Positions 25,768 through 35,580 of a stretch of DNA of 64,000 bases are shown here, one piece after another (the first letter of the stretch is position 1; the number at the start of each line of letters is the position of its first letter). The stretch is from NCBI RefSeq assembly GCF_010500955.1, contig NZ_QVMJ01000003.1, positions 369,542-433,541 of the forward strand. The letters run 5' to 3'. Below the pieces are notes generated by a model. It searched no databases. It was not told where the DNA came from and was given only the letters and a program-made list of their open reading frames with translations. The translations under genes were made by a program, and so were the position numbers. This DNA comes from Bacteroides sp. 519. Its GTDB lineage: Bacteria > Bacteroidota > Bacteroidia > Bacteroidales > Bacteroidaceae.

Positions 25768-26027
25768 CAATGTCATCAAGTTAAGAAATCCCGAAGGGAT
25801 TGAATTTGAATAACCCCCAGTGAAGGGCTTCGCCCTTCACTGGGGGGATGCGTATCCCTATAACTCACAACGCCGAAGGTGTTGAACCCCCTTCGGGGTT
25901 CAGACTGTGTATGTATTGACTTGCCCCCAGTCGGGCTTCGCCCTTCACTGGGGGTTATTCAAATTCAATCCCTTCGGGATTCACCATGCGGATAGCATAC
26001 AATGAATCCCTTAACTTGATGACATTG
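25768..26027. repeat. large nested palindromic element, CCCCCAGTGAAG class (copy 2)
   Basis: The outer arms CAATGTCATCAAGTTAAG (from 25768) and TTAACTTGATGACATTG (to 26027) are perfect complements 260 bases apart. Inside lie ATCCCGAAGGGATTGAATTT and its complement, then AACCCCCAGTGAAGGGCTTC facing GCCCTTCACTGGGGGTTATT, and a central CCCCCTTCGGGG-type hairpin. CACCATGCGGAT (about 25982-25993) recalls the centre of the other hairpins. No gene is present. Between here and the next element (26035-26180) a 14-base phrase, TGCCTGGGGCTGAA, occurs twice. Confidence 0.85.
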
Positions 26028-26179
26028 GCCAACGCCGGCGTTGCCTGGGGCTGAACTAACCTGCCACTTCGTGGCGAATGAGATCTTCCGAACATGACTG
26101 GGCGATGCCTGGGGCTGAATTAAGTCGGGCTTACAGCCCGTAGAACGCGGATTATGAACTGCCCTTATCAGGGCGCTAG

Positions 26180-26360
26180 GGCGTGGTCGCTGTTATTACT
26201 TTGGAGTAAGCAATTACCCCGAAGGGGTAAACTGTTGATAACCCCGGGTGAGCGAAGCGTAACCCGGGGTAGGCAAATACCACATTCTTAGAACCCCGAA
26301 GTGGGTTCAACCCCTCCGGGGTGATTGCTTATAAATCGTAACTTAAAGAGCGATCACTTT
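26180..26360. repeat. palindromic element, CCCCCAGTGAAG class (copy 3, diverged)
   Basis: The inner arms AAGCAATTACCCC (from 26208) and GGGGTGATTGCTT (to 26330) are complementary, and imperfect pairing continues outward (GTGGTCGCT near 26183 with AGCGATCAC near 26350). The middle has ACCCCGGGTGAGCGAAGCGT, the same plan as copy 1 with different pairing bases. It lies 80-120 bases upstream of the cvpA promoter region. Confidence 0.75.
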
Positions 26361-26484
26361 AACCTGCTACACTACTGCATAGAGGCCGTTGGGCTCCATA
26401 TCTAAAACTCTGTGGTGAAATACGCTAATAAATTTCTTATAACTTTGTATCTTTGTAACCTTTAGCAGGTAATTAGCAACAACA

Positions 26485-26988
26485 ATGACAACAATAGATT
26501 ATATATTTCTGGGACTGATGGCAATTGGAGCCATATCCGGTTTTATGAAAGGTGCCCTCAAACAAATTGCTACTGTATTTGGATTGATAGCCGGGTTATT
26601 CATAGCAAAAGCCCTGTATGTACCTCTTGCGGTAAAACTATCGCCTGCCATTACCGACTCTATGACGGTTGCCCAGATAATAGCTTTTATTGCCATCTGG
26701 ATTCTTGTTCCGCTGGTATGTACACTTATAGCCTCTGTTTTATCACGTTTCCTCAGTGCTATGGCTTTAGGATGGGTAAACAGACTATTGGGCTTAGTAT
26801 TAGGAGTTGTACTCACAACATTGGTGATAAGTGTTGTGCTCAATGTACTGAGTTTTATCGATTCCGACAATCTGCTTATCAGTAAAACAACCCAAGATAC
26901 TTCAATGTTATATTATCATATACACGACCTGATTAGCCGACTGTTCCCAGTTGCTCAGGAAATAGCAAAACCATTAATAACAACTTGA
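26485..26988 (+). CDS. CvpA-family membrane protein
   Basis: 167 residues with four predicted transmembrane helices. The start MTTIDYIFLGLMAIGAISGF and the WVNRLLGLVLGVVLTTLVIS segment are typical of the CvpA family (named for colicin V production in E. coli; involved in envelope homeostasis). It is 3 bases upstream of sufB and reads as the first gene of that operon, a usual neighbour in Bacteroidales. Two -7-like elements, TAACTTTG (26440-26447) and TATCTTTG (26448-26455), lie directly upstream; neither has a clear -33 partner. Confidence 0.85.
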   Translation: MTTIDYIFLGLMAIGAISGFMKGALKQIATVFGLIAGLFIAKALYVPLAVKLSPAITDSMTVAQIIAFIAIWILVPLVCTLIASVLSRFLSAMALGWVNRLLGLVLGVVLTTLVISVVLNVLSFIDSDNLLISKTTQDTSMLYYHIHDLISRLFPVAQEIAKPLITT

Positions 26989-26991
26989 TTT

Positions 26992-28443
26992 ATGCAACAG
27001 GAAGAACCCAATAAATATGTCAAGGAATTCACCCAGGAGAAGTACAAGTACGGTTTTACTACCGATGTACAGACCGAAATCATTGAGAAAGGACTCAGTG
27101 AGGATGTGGTTAGAATCATTTCGGCCAAAAAGAATGAACCGGAGTGGATGCTCGAATTCCGTTTAAAAGCCTACAAACATTGGCTTACTATGGAGATGCC
27201 TACATGGCCACATTTACGCATTCCCGAAATAGATTATCAAGCCATATCTTATTATGCTGCACCCAAAGCCAAAGAAGGTCCTAAAAGTCTGGACGAAGTA
27301 GACCCCGAACTTATTAAAACCTTCAATAAACTGGGCATCCCCCTCGAAGAGCAAATGGCACTTAGCGGAATGGCTGTTGATGCAGTAATGGACTCCGTAT
27401 CGGTGAAAACTACCTTCAAAGAAACATTGATGGAGAAAGGAATTATCTTCTGTTCCTTCAGCGAAGCCGTTCAGGAGCACCCTGATCTTGTAAAAGAGTA
27501 TATGGGATCGGTGGTTGGCTACCGCGATAATTTCTTTGCTGCATTAAACTCGGCTGTATTCTCCGACGGTTCTTTTGTATATATACCCAAAGGCGTGCGT
27601 TGTCCGATGGAACTTTCTACATACTTCCGTATCAATGCCCGGAACACCGGTCAGTTTGAGCGTACATTGATTATTGCCGAAGACGATTCGTATGTTTCGT
27701 ATCTTGAAGGTTGTACAGCCCCAATGCGCGATGAGAACCAACTGCATGCCGCTATTGTAGAGATCATTGTGCACGACCGTGCAGAAGTGAAATACAGCAC
27801 CGTGCAAAACTGGTATCCCGGTGATGCCGAAGGAAAGGGAGGTGTTTATAACTTCGTTACCAAACGTGGCATCTGCAAGGGCATAGATAGTAAACTTTCG
27901 TGGACACAGGTAGAAACCGGAAGTGCTATTACCTGGAAATACCCGTCGACTATACTTGCCGGTGATAACTCTATTGGTGAGTTTTACAGTGTGGCTGTAA
28001 CTAACAACCATCAGCAGGCCGATACCGGAACCAAGATGATTCACTTGGGAAAGAACACCCGCAGCACAATAGTAAGCAAAGGTATATCGGCAGGCAAGAG
28101 CGAAAACTCCTACCGCGGACTTGTTCGTGTTGCTCAAAAGGCAGATGGTGCCCGTAATTACAGCCAGTGCGATTCTTTATTGCTGGGCGATAAATGTGGA
28201 GCTCACACATTTCCTTATATGGATGTGCACAACGAAACTGCCATTATTGAGCACGAGGCTACTACCAGCAAAATCAGCGAGGACCAGATATTCTACTGCA
28301 ACCAACGTGGCATAAATACCGAAGATGCAATAGGCCTTATTGTTAACGGATATGCAAAGGAGGTTTTAAATAAGCTCCCCATGGAGTTTGCGGTAGAGGC
28401 ACAGAAGCTGTTAAGCATATCACTGGAAGGAAGCGTGGGATAA
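26992..28443 (+). CDS. sufB: Fe-S cluster scaffold subunit SufB
   Basis: 483 residues, full length. Part of the SufBC2D complex that assembles Fe-S clusters. Typical stretches: [40 protein letters not shown], the C-terminal beta-helix with [20 protein letters not shown] and the conserved Cys in [20 protein letters not shown]. Gene order sufB-sufC-sufD-sufS follows, but sufB and sufC are separated by a 138-base hairpin repeat. Confidence 0.97.
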   Translation: MQQEEPNKYVKEFTQEKYKYGFTTDVQTEIIEKGLSEDVVRIISAKKNEPEWMLEFRLKAYKHWLTMEMPTWPHLRIPEIDYQAISYYAAPKAKEGPKSLDEVDPELIKTFNKLGIPLEEQMALSGMAVDAVMDSVSVKTTFKETLMEKGIIFCSFSEAVQEHPDLVKEYMGSVVGYRDNFFAALNSAVFSDGSFVYIPKGVRCPMELSTYFRINARNTGQFERTLIIAEDDSYVSYLEGCTAPMRDENQLHAAIVEIIVHDRAEVKYSTVQNWYPGDAEGKGGVYNFVTKRGICKGIDSKLSWTQVETGSAITWKYPSTILAGDNSIGEFYSVAVTNNHQQADTGTKMIHLGKNTRSTIVSKGISAGKSENSYRGLVRVAQKADGARNYSQCDSLLLGDKCGAHTFPYMDVHNETAIIEHEATTSKISEDQIFYCNQRGINTEDAIGLIVNGYAKEVLNKLPMEFAVEAQKLLSISLEGSVG

Positions 28444-28578
28444 TTTAAGTTTTTAAGTTTTTAAGTTTTTAAGTTTTTGAGTTTTAGGACTTACAAAGCC
28501 TCAAAAACTAAAAAACTAACAAACTTAAAAACTCAAAAACTTAAAAACTCAAAAACTCAAAAACTCAAAAACTATAAT
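28444..28578. repeat. intergenic hairpin between sufB and sufC, AAGTTTTTGAGTTTT word class
   Basis: The left side is a run of TTTTTAAG words; the right side is ACTTAAAAACTCAAAAACTC repeated in the opposite sense. It starts at the sufB stop codon and runs to 4 bases before the sufC ATG, so no usual ribosome-binding stretch is left outside the repeat. The reading frame of sufC extends backwards through it for 35 codons of meaningless Lys/Asn/Thr-rich sequence. The same words recur at 38163-38275. Confidence 0.85.
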
Positions 28579-28581
28579 ATC

Positions 28582-29337
28582 ATGTTATTAGAAATAAAAG
28601 ACTTGCACGCAAGTATCAACGGAAAAGAGATATTAAAAGGAATCAATCTGGAAGTTAACCCGGGCGAGGTTCATGCTATAATGGGACCTAATGGTTCAGG
28701 AAAAAGTACATTAAGTAGTGTATTGGTAGGTAATCCTGCTTTCGAAGTAACCAAAGGCAGCATTACTTATCAGGGTAAGAATTTGCTCGATATGAGTCCG
28801 GAGGATAGAAGCCACGAAGGCATCTTCCTTTCTTTCCAGTATCCGGTAGAGATTCCGGGTGTTAGCATGGTTAACTTTATGCGTGCTGCAGTAAATGAGC
28901 AACGCAAATACAAAGGGTTAGCACCTCTCTCTGCAAGCGAGTTTTTAAAACTTATGCGCGAGAAACGTTCTATAGTAGAACTGGATAATAAGCTGGCCAA
29001 CCGTAGTGTGAACGAAGGATTCAGCGGTGGTGAAAAGAAACGTAACGAGATATTCCAAATGGCTATGCTCGAACCTCAATTAAGTATCCTCGACGAAACA
29101 GACTCCGGCTTGGATATTGATGCGCTTCGCATCGTGGCCGAAGGGGTGAATAAACTTAAAACTTCGGAAACAAGTTATATCGTTATTACGCACTACCAGC
29201 GTTTACTGGATTACATTAAACCGGATATTGTACATGTGCTCTATAAAGGCCGCATTGTTAAAACTGCCGGACCCGAACTGGCTTTGGAACTGGAAAAACG
29301 TGGATACGACTGGATTAAGGAGGAAATAGGAGAATAA
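28582..29337 (+). CDS. sufC: Fe-S cluster assembly ATPase SufC
   Basis: 251 residues from the ATG at 28582 ([20 protein letters not shown]). ABC ATPase of the SufBCD complex: Walker [10 protein letters not shown], signature [16 protein letters not shown], Walker [19 protein letters not shown]-loop VITHYQRLL. An upstream in-frame ATG at 28477 was rejected because its 35 codons are encoded by the intergenic repeat. In the usual operon sufC is followed closely by sufD; here a 420-base inverted-repeat element intervenes. Confidence 0.97.
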   Translation: MLLEIKDLHASINGKEILKGINLEVNPGEVHAIMGPNGSGKSTLSSVLVGNPAFEVTKGSITYQGKNLLDMSPEDRSHEGIFLSFQYPVEIPGVSMVNFMRAAVNEQRKYKGLAPLSASEFLKLMREKRSIVELDNKLANRSVNEGFSGGEKKRNEIFQMAMLEPQLSILDETDSGLDIDALRIVAEGVNKLKTSETSYIVITHYQRLLDYIKPDIVHVLYKGRIVKTAGPELALELEKRGYDWIKEEIGE

Positions 29338-29757
29338 TTAGACACGGATGACGCGGATTACACGGATTTTAAAACACGGATTTAATATATTATGATACAT
29401 GAAGAATTAACAGGAAAGATAATTGCTGCTTTTTATGAGGTATATAATACTCTAGGGCATGGATTTTTAGAACAAGTGTATCAAAATTCTTTTTATAAAG
29501 AATTAAAAAGATTGGGGTTAAAGTGTGAGCCACAAAAAGAAATAAAGCAGTAAAACAGTTATTACCTGAGCATGAATGTCAATTGGTTAATTACCTTAAA
29601 GCAACGAATCTGGAAGTTGGTTTACTATTCAATTTTGGTTCTGTCCCCCAAGTGAAACGTAGAATACTCACCGAAGGTTATTATGATGAAATTGATGAAG
29701 AATAATAAATTAAATCCGTGTTTTAAAATCCGTGTAATCCGCGTAATCCGTGTCTAA
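29338..29757. mobile_element. putative mobile element: 47 bp inverted repeats enclosing a GxxExxY gene
   Basis: The left arm at 29338-29384 and right arm at 29711-29757 are inverted repeats matching at 46 of 47 positions (TTAGACACGGAT at the outer end, built of ACACGGATT words). They enclose one decayed GxxExxY gene. The 7-base sequence AGAATAA occurs immediately left of the element (29331-29337, containing the sufC stop) and again 3 bases right of it (29761-29767). Removing the element with one copy would leave the sufC stop 4 bases before the sufD ATG. That reconstruction is the main reason for calling it an insertion; no transposase is present. Confidence 0.6.
29392..29705 (+). pseudogene. 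decayed GxxExxY-family (PD-(D/E)XK_3) gene
   Basis: The first frame starts at 29392 (MIHEELTGKIIAAFYEVYNT), contains the family-defining GFLEQVY, and stops at 29551-29553 after 53 codons. The C-terminal half continues in another frame from about 29544 (KAVKQLLPEHECQLVNYLKA ... FGSVPQVKRRILTEGYYDEI) to the stop at 29703-29705. Compared with the family's usual length of about 125 residues, some 20-30 codons are missing at the junction, precisely the part that normally carries the Asp and ELKA catalytic motif. A deletion with a frame change therefore removed the active site. The gene sits inside 47 bp inverted repeats. The protein family has a nuclease fold but no established function. Confidence 0.85.
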
Positions 29758-29771
29758 AAAAGAATAAAGTT

Positions 29772-31121
29772 ATGAAATTAGAACAACAATATATAGACCT
29801 TTACTACGAAGCAGAAGAATTGCTACGCGCAAAAAGCACCCGCCAATTCAACGCGTACCGTAGTAAAGCCATTGCCGATTTCCGTGAGCAAGGTTTTCCA
29901 ACACGGAAGCAAGAGAACTATAAGTACACCAATATCAGCCAGTACTTTGAAACCGATTACGGATTAAACCTCAACCGTTTGAATATACCCGTAAATCCGT
30001 ACGAAGTATTTAAGTGCGATGTACCCAATATGAGTACATCCCTGTATTTTGTTGTAAACGATATGTTCTATAACAAAGCATTACCTACATACAATCTACC
30101 TAAAGGAGTTATCTTTTGTGGCTTAAACGAAGCTTATGAAAAATACCCTCATTTGGTAGAACCATATTACTGCAAACTGGCCGATACAGCCACCGATGGA
30201 ATAACCGCCTTTAATACCGCTTTTGCGCAAGATGGGGTATTCTTTTATGTTCCGGAAGGTGTGGTAGTAGAAAAGCCCATTCAGTTGGTAAATATTCTTC
30301 GGGCCGATGTAAACTTCATGGTTAACCGCCGGATGCTCATTGTTATCGAAGACGGTGCACAAGCCAAATTGCTTGTTTGCGATCATGCCATGGACGACAA
30401 AGACTTTCTTGCTACTCAGGTAACCGAAGTATTTGTTGGGAAGAATGCCACTCTCGACATATACGAACTTGAAGAAACGCATACCCGGACAGTACGCATC
30501 AGCAACCTTTATGCCAAGCAAGAGGCATCCAGCAACCTGCTTTTAAACGAAATAACCCTTCATAACGGGGTTACCCGTAATACAACCGAAGTTTCTCTGG
30601 TAGGCGAAGGAGCCGAAACTTATCTCTGCGGAATGGCCATAGCCGACAAGAAACAACATGTAGATAATAATACATCTATCAAACATATAGCACCCAACTG
30701 CAACAGCAAAGAGCTATACAAGTATGTGCTCGATAATCAAGCTGTTGGTGCCTTTGCCGGAATGGTGCTTGTTTGTCCCGGTGCTCAGCACACAAACTCA
30801 CAAATGACCAACCGCAACCTCTGCGCAACCCGCGAGGCTCGTATGTACACTCAACCTCAGCTGGAAATCTATGCCGATGATGTGAAGTGCGGACATGGGT
30901 CTACTGTAGGGCAACTGGACGAGAATGCACTCTTCTATATGCGTGCAAGAGGAATACCCGAAAAAGAAGCCCGCTTACTGTTAATGTTTGCCTTTGTAAA
31001 CGAAGTGGTAGATACCATCAGACTTGATGCACTGAAAGACAGACTGCACCACCTTGTCGAAAAACGTTTCCGTGGTGACTTGGCGCGCTGTCAAGGGTGT
31101 TCTATATGCAAGGAACTATAG
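29772..31121 (+). CDS. sufD: Fe-S cluster assembly protein SufD
   Basis: 449 residues. Third subunit of the SufBC2D scaffold. The N-terminal helical part (LYYEAEELLRAKSTRQFNAY; FPTRKQENYKYTNI) is followed by the beta-helix core shared with SufB (YADDVKCGHGSTVGQLDENA, ALFYMRARGI region). The C-terminus RCQGCSICKEL is a Cys-rich tail seen in Bacteroidota SufD. It is 33 bases upstream of sufS and preceded by the GxxExxY inverted-repeat element. Confidence 0.95.
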   Translation: MKLEQQYIDLYYEAEELLRAKSTRQFNAYRSKAIADFREQGFPTRKQENYKYTNISQYFETDYGLNLNRLNIPVNPYEVFKCDVPNMSTSLYFVVNDMFYNKALPTYNLPKGVIFCGLNEAYEKYPHLVEPYYCKLADTATDGITAFNTAFAQDGVFFYVPEGVVVEKPIQLVNILRADVNFMVNRRMLIVIEDGAQAKLLVCDHAMDDKDFLATQVTEVFVGKNATLDIYELEETHTRTVRISNLYAKQEASSNLLLNEITLHNGVTRNTTEVSLVGEGAETYLCGMAIADKKQHVDNNTSIKHIAPNCNSKELYKYVLDNQAVGAFAGMVLVCPGAQHTNSQMTNRNLCATREARMYTQPQLEIYADDVKCGHGSTVGQLDENALFYMRARGIPEKEARLLLMFAFVNEVVDTIRLDALKDRLHHLVEKRFRGDLARCQGCSICKEL

Positions 31122-31154
31122 ATTTCAATCGTAAATCGTCTAATCGTAAATAAA

Positions 31155-32363
31155 ATGATAGATAAAATAAGAGCCGATTTCCCTATACTGCAACGTGAAG
31201 TATATGGTAAGCCATTGATATACCTTGATAACTCGGCAACTACCCAGAAACCACGTGTGGTGGTTGATGCCATAGTAGATGAATACTACTCAGTAAACGC
31301 CAACGTACACCGGGGAGTACATTTTCTGTCTCAACAGGCAACTAACTTGCACGAGGGAGCACGCAAAACCGTACAGAAGTTTATCAACGCTGCCAGTACC
31401 AACGAAATTGTGTTTACCCGCGGCACAACAGAATCTATAAACCTTCTGGCTTTCTCCTTTGGCGAAGAGTTCATGAAGGAAGGAGATGAAATTATCATCT
31501 CCACCATGGAGCATCACAGCAATATAGTACCCTGGCAACTGCTTGCTGCCCGTAAAGGAATTGCCATAAAAGTTATTCCCATAAACGATAAAGGCGAGTT
31601 GCTGATTGATGAGTACAGGAAACTATTTTCGGAACGTACAAAGCTGGTAAGTGTTGCCCACGTATCGAACGTACTGGGAACCATCAATCCGGTAAAAGAA
31701 ATAATAGACATTGCTCACACCAATGATGTTCCTGTATTGATTGATGGTGCTCAATCGGTACCTCATATCCCTGTAGATGTTCAGGCACTTGATGCCGACT
31801 TCTATGCTTTCTCCAGCCATAAGATATACGGTCCTACGGGAATAGGAGTGTTATACGGTAAAGAGAAATGGCTCGATGCAATCCCCCCTTATCAGGGTGG
31901 AGGAGAGATGATACAGCATGTTAGCTTTGAACGTACCACCTTTAACGAACTTCCTTTTAAGTTCGAAGCCGGCACACCCGATTATATTGGTACTACCGGT
32001 TTGGCAATTGCACTGGATTATGTTTCGGCAATCGGCCTCGAAAACATTGCTGCCTACGAGCATGAATTAACCAGGTATGCCACTCAAAGGCTAAAAGAGA
32101 TTGAGGGCTTACGTATCTATGGCGAAGCCGATAATAAAAGCAGTGTAATATCTTTCCTGGTAGGAGATATTCACCACTTCGACCTTGGCACATTGCTCGA
32201 TCGGTTAGGAATTGCTGTCCGCACCGGGCATCATTGTGCCCAACCACTAATGCAACGGCTAGGAATTGAAGGAACAGTACGTGCATCGCTGGCAATGTAC
32301 AACACAAAAGAGGAAGTGGATGCATTGGTTGAGGGAATAAAAAGGGTGGCGAAGATGTTTTAG
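31155..32363 (+). CDS. sufS: cysteine desulfurase SufS
   Basis: 402 residues, class II (SufS/CsdA) PLP enzyme that releases sulfur from cysteine for cluster building. FPILQREVYGKPLIYLDNSA, TRGTTESINLLA, the PLP-lysine region FYAFSSHKIYGPTGIGVLYG, and the active-site Cys in RTGHHCAQPLMQRLG are all present. No sufE follows in this window. The sufD-sufS gap holds a short direct repeat (AATCGTAAAT, twice within 25 bases). Confidence 0.96.
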   Translation: MIDKIRADFPILQREVYGKPLIYLDNSATTQKPRVVVDAIVDEYYSVNANVHRGVHFLSQQATNLHEGARKTVQKFINAASTNEIVFTRGTTESINLLAFSFGEEFMKEGDEIIISTMEHHSNIVPWQLLAARKGIAIKVIPINDKGELLIDEYRKLFSERTKLVSVAHVSNVLGTINPVKEIIDIAHTNDVPVLIDGAQSVPHIPVDVQALDADFYAFSSHKIYGPTGIGVLYGKEKWLDAIPPYQGGGEMIQHVSFERTTFNELPFKFEAGTPDYIGTTGLAIALDYVSAIGLENIAAYEHELTRYATQRLKEIEGLRIYGEADNKSSVISFLVGDIHHFDLGTLLDRLGIAVRTGHHCAQPLMQRLGIEGTVRASLAMYNTKEEVDALVEGIKRVAKMF

Positions 32364-32411
32364 CATATCCGATGGATCAATATGAGTATTAAGACATTAC
32401 TGTGACATTTT

Positions 32412-32443
32412 TTTGTCTTTCTCATTTGTAATCGTTACATTTG
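32412..32443 (+). promoter_or_regulatory. promoter of hppA
   Basis: TTTG (32412-32415), 20 bases, TACATTTG (32436-32443): an exact match to the Bacteroidota TTTG/TAnnTTTG promoter, 28 bases before the hppA start codon. It separates hppA from the suf operon as its own transcription unit. Confidence 0.75.
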
Positions 32444-32471
32444 AGGGACAAACCTTTTAATACTCAATTCT

Positions 32472-34682
32472 ATGGATGATTTACTCTTCTGGCTCGTTCC
32501 TGTAGCCTCTTTGGTAGCTCTTGGTTTTGCTCTTTATTTCTATAAATGGATGATGAACCAGGACGAAGGTACAGACACTATGAAAAAAATAGCCCAACAT
32601 GTTAGGATTGGCGCTATGTCCTATCTCAAACAACAGTACAAGGTTGTAATTGCAGTATTTATAGTAATGGCTGTGATTTTTGGTTGCATGGCCTATTTCG
32701 GCTTACAAAATAACTGGGTACCCGTTGCCTTCCTTACAGGTGGTTTCTTCTCCGGTCTTGCCGGATTTCTGGGTATGAAAACAGCCACATACGCATCGGC
32801 ACGTACAGCAAATGCTGCACGTAAGTCATTAAACAGTGGCTTGCAGGTGGCTTTCAGAAGTGGAGCAGTAATGGGGCTGGTGGTGGTTGGTCTCGGTTTG
32901 TTCGATATTGCTTTCTGGTATCTGCTGCTCAACTGGTTACTACCCGAAACACCCGAAAAGCTAACCATAATAACTACCACGATGTTAACCTTTGGCATGG
33001 GAGCCTCTACCCAAGCACTATTTGCCCGTGTTGGTGGAGGTATCTATACCAAAGCCGCCGATGTAGGAGCCGATTTAGTGGGTAAAGTAGAAGCCGGAAT
33101 ACCGGAAGACGACCCTAGAAATCCGGCTACCATTGCCGATAATGTTGGAGATAACGTTGGTGATGTAGCAGGTATGGGAGCCGATTTGTATGAATCATAT
33201 TGCGGTTCTATTCTGGCAACAGCCGCCCTTGGTGCTGCTGCCTTTGCATCGAAAGGCAATATCGACCTGCAAACAAAAGCAGTTATTGCCCCCATGCTAA
33301 TTGCAGCAGTAGGCATTTTCCTTTCTATTGTAGGTATCTTCTCCGTTAAAACCAGCGAGAATGCAAGTATTAAAAAATTGCTTAACTCACTTTCCTTTGG
33401 AACAAATCTAAGTTCAATTCTTATTGTTATTGCAACCTTTGGCATTATGTATTTACTGGGATTGCCCGATTGGCAATGGATATCTTGTTCAGTAATAGTA
33501 GGTCTGCTGGTTGGTATTGTAATAGGGCAAGCAACAGAATATTATACCTCGCAATCTTACAAACCCACTAAAAAGGTAGCCGAATCAGGTAAAACTGGTC
33601 CGGCAACGGTAATCATCTCCGGGCTAGGACTGGGTATGATATCGACTTGTATCCCTGTACTGGCTGTTGTTGTGGGTGTAATCGCCTCTTACTATTTTGC
33701 TTCCGGATTCGATTTTGCCAACATTGGAATGGGACTTTACGGAATTGGCATTGCAGCAGTTGGCATGCTCTCGACACTGGGATTCACCCTTGCTACCGAT
33801 GCTTATGGCCCAATTGCCGATAACGCTGGTGGTAACGCCGAAATGTCTTGCTTGGGAGCCGAGGTACGTAAGCGCACCGATGCTTTAGATTCGCTAGGTA
33901 ATACTACTGCCGCTACCGGAAAAGGTTTTGCCATTGGTTCGGCTGCGTTAACGGGTTTGGCATTGCTTGCATCTTACATTGAAGAGATAAAAATTGGCTT
34001 AATACGTTTGGCCGAGGGTGCTGCCGATAAAATGGTTGCTGTTGGCAAACATATTACTGTTACGGTTGAGCAGTTACATGCAGCATCTTTCCTCGACTTT
34101 ATGAACTGGTACGAAGTAACCCTGATGAACCCCAAAGTGCTTGTGGGCATATTTATTGGCTCTATGATGGCTTTCTTGTTCTGTGGATTAACCATGAATG
34201 CCGTTGGACGGGCAGCAGCCGATATGGTAGAAGAGGTACGGCGGCAGTTCCGCGAAATCAAAGGGATAATGGAGGGCAAAGCCGAACCTAATTATGCCCG
34301 CTGTGTAGAAATCTCTACCAAAGGTGCACAAAGAGAAATGGTTGTGCCTTCTGTATTGGCCATTGCTGCACCAGTTGTTACAGGACTCATCTTTGGAGTA
34401 ACCGGTGTTATGGGCTTATTAATTGGCGGACTGAGTACGGGATTTGTTCTGGCCATCTTCATGGCTAACTCCGGCGGCGCATGGGACAATGCAAAGAAAT
34501 ACATCGAAGAGGGCAACCATGGGGGTAAAGGATCCGAAACACATAAAGCAACAGTGGTGGGTGATACTGTAGGCGATCCGTTTAAAGATACTTCCGGCCC
34601 AAGCCTTAACATCCTCATTAAATTAATGAGTATGGTAGCTATTGTAATGGCAGGGCTTACGGTAGCGTGGAGTTTGTTTTAA
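32472..34682 (+). CDS. hppA: membrane-bound ion-pumping pyrophosphatase (K+-dependent type)
   Basis: 736 residues, about 16 transmembrane helices. It hydrolyses cytoplasmic pyrophosphate and exports H+ and/or Na+. The catalytic motifs are present: [20 protein letters not shown], then [39 protein letters not shown], and [20 protein letters not shown]. The [10 protein letters not shown] segment has Ala where K+-independent enzymes have Lys, so this is a K+-dependent enzyme. In Bacteroides relatives such enzymes pump both Na+ and H+; which ion is used here cannot be read with certainty. Confidence 0.95.
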   Translation: MDDLLFWLVPVASLVALGFALYFYKWMMNQDEGTDTMKKIAQHVRIGAMSYLKQQYKVVIAVFIVMAVIFGCMAYFGLQNNWVPVAFLTGGFFSGLAGFLGMKTATYASARTANAARKSLNSGLQVAFRSGAVMGLVVVGLGLFDIAFWYLLLNWLLPETPEKLTIITTTMLTFGMGASTQALFARVGGGIYTKAADVGADLVGKVEAGIPEDDPRNPATIADNVGDNVGDVAGMGADLYESYCGSILATAALGAAAFASKGNIDLQTKAVIAPMLIAAVGIFLSIVGIFSVKTSENASIKKLLNSLSFGTNLSSILIVIATFGIMYLLGLPDWQWISCSVIVGLLVGIVIGQATEYYTSQSYKPTKKVAESGKTGPATVIISGLGLGMISTCIPVLAVVVGVIASYYFASGFDFANIGMGLYGIGIAAVGMLSTLGFTLATDAYGPIADNAGGNAEMSCLGAEVRKRTDALDSLGNTTAATGKGFAIGSAALTGLALLASYIEEIKIGLIRLAEGAADKMVAVGKHITVTVEQLHAASFLDFMNWYEVTLMNPKVLVGIFIGSMMAFLFCGLTMNAVGRAAADMVEEVRRQFREIKGIMEGKAEPNYARCVEISTKGAQREMVVPSVLAIAAPVVTGLIFGVTGVMGLLIGGLSTGFVLAIFMANSGGAWDNAKKYIEEGNHGGKGSETHKATVVGDTVGDPFKDTSGPSLNILIKLMSMVAIVMAGLTVAWSLF

Positions 34683-34797
34683 GATAAAAGATAATAGTTA
34701 AAAGATAAAAGTTCTCTGTAAGTCTTGTTTCAGTTTAGAATTAATAGGATATTTGCAGAAGAAGAACTTTTATCTTTTAACTATTAACTTTTAACTT
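34683..34797. repeat. intergenic hairpin hppA-rnhB, AAAGATAAAAG word class
   Basis: The left arm AAGATAAAAGATAATAGTTA and right arm TTTTATCTTTTAACTATTAA are complementary around a loop of about 60 bases. It begins at the hppA stop codon and ends at the rnhB start region. Confidence 0.8.
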
Positions 34798-34798
34798 A

Positions 34799-35401
34799 AT
34801 GTTATTACCCTATTTACACGAACACCTCATTGAAGCCGGATGCGACGAAGCCGGACGCGGTTGTTTGGCCGGATCTGTATACGCTGCTGCTGTAATACTT
34901 CCCAAAGATTTTAAAAACGAATTATTGAACGACTCCAAACAATTATCGGAGAAACAACGTTATTTATTAAGAGACGTTATACAGCAAGAAGCGTTAGCGT
35001 GGGCTGTGGGTATTGTTACCCCCGAAGAGATTGACGAAATAAACATTCTCAATGCTTCTTTTTTGGCCATGCACCGTGCTGTAGACCAGTTAACCATACG
35101 TCCGCAACATTTGTTGATTGATGGTAACCGTTTCAAAGAATACAATGACACTCCCCATACCACTGTTATAAAAGGTGATGGCAAATATCTTTCAATTGCT
35201 GCAGCATCCATACTGGCCAAAACCTATCGCGATGATTATATGAATGAGCTACACGCAGAGTTTCCCGATTATGCCTGGAATCAAAATAAAGGATATCCAA
35301 CCAAGAAGCATCGCGAAATGATAGCAAAAGTTGGCACTTCGCCATATCACAGAATGAGTTATAACCTTCTTGGTGATACACAACTCGAAATTCCATTCTA
35401 A
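34799..35401 (+). CDS. rnhB: ribonuclease HII
   Basis: 200 residues, normal length. It removes RNA from RNA-DNA hybrids and single ribonucleotides from [16 protein letters not shown] holds the first Asp-Glu of the active site; [17 protein letters not shown] and [14 protein letters not shown] provide the rest of the conserved core. Its start codon directly abuts the right arm of the preceding hairpin, and a second hairpin follows the stop. Confidence 0.96.
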   Translation: MLLPYLHEHLIEAGCDEAGRGCLAGSVYAAAVILPKDFKNELLNDSKQLSEKQRYLLRDVIQQEALAWAVGIVTPEEIDEINILNASFLAMHRAVDQLTIRPQHLLIDGNRFKEYNDTPHTTVIKGDGKYLSIAAASILAKTYRDDYMNELHAEFPDYAWNQNKGYPTKKHREMIAKVGTSPYHRMSYNLLGDTQLEIPF

Positions 35402-35406
35402 CAATT

Positions 35407-35550
35407 CATACTATAGAATGGAAGGAGTTATCGCTTCGCTAGGAGTTAAAGGAGTTAAAGTTTTAGATGCTCTGAAGTATCTTATAGCTATAACTCCTAA
35501 GGAGCAAAGCTCCTGATAACTCCCTTTAACTACTTCCATTCTGGAATATG
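35407..35550. repeat. intergenic hairpin after rnhB, GGAGTTAAAGGAGTT word class
   Basis: The outer arms CATACTATAGAATGGAAG and CTTCCATTCTGGAATATG pair with a few mismatches. Inner words GGAGTTAAAGGAGTTAAAG on the left face TAACTCCCTTTAACTA on the right. No T-run follows; the next gene starts 31 bases later. Confidence 0.8.
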
Positions 35551-35580
35551 AAATAAGCACTAACCTAAAGTAGAATTTTT

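Noticed and set aside
25655-26484. tRNA, rRNA or small-RNA genes in the large gap before cvpA
   Set aside because: The GC-rich hairpins form palindromic repeats; no cloverleaf, TpsiC-loop motif or rRNA similarity was found.
28477-28581. Upstream start for SufC adding 35 residues
   Set aside because: The added codons are the AAAACTCAAAAACTT repeat read as Lys/Asn/Thr; the family start is at 28582.
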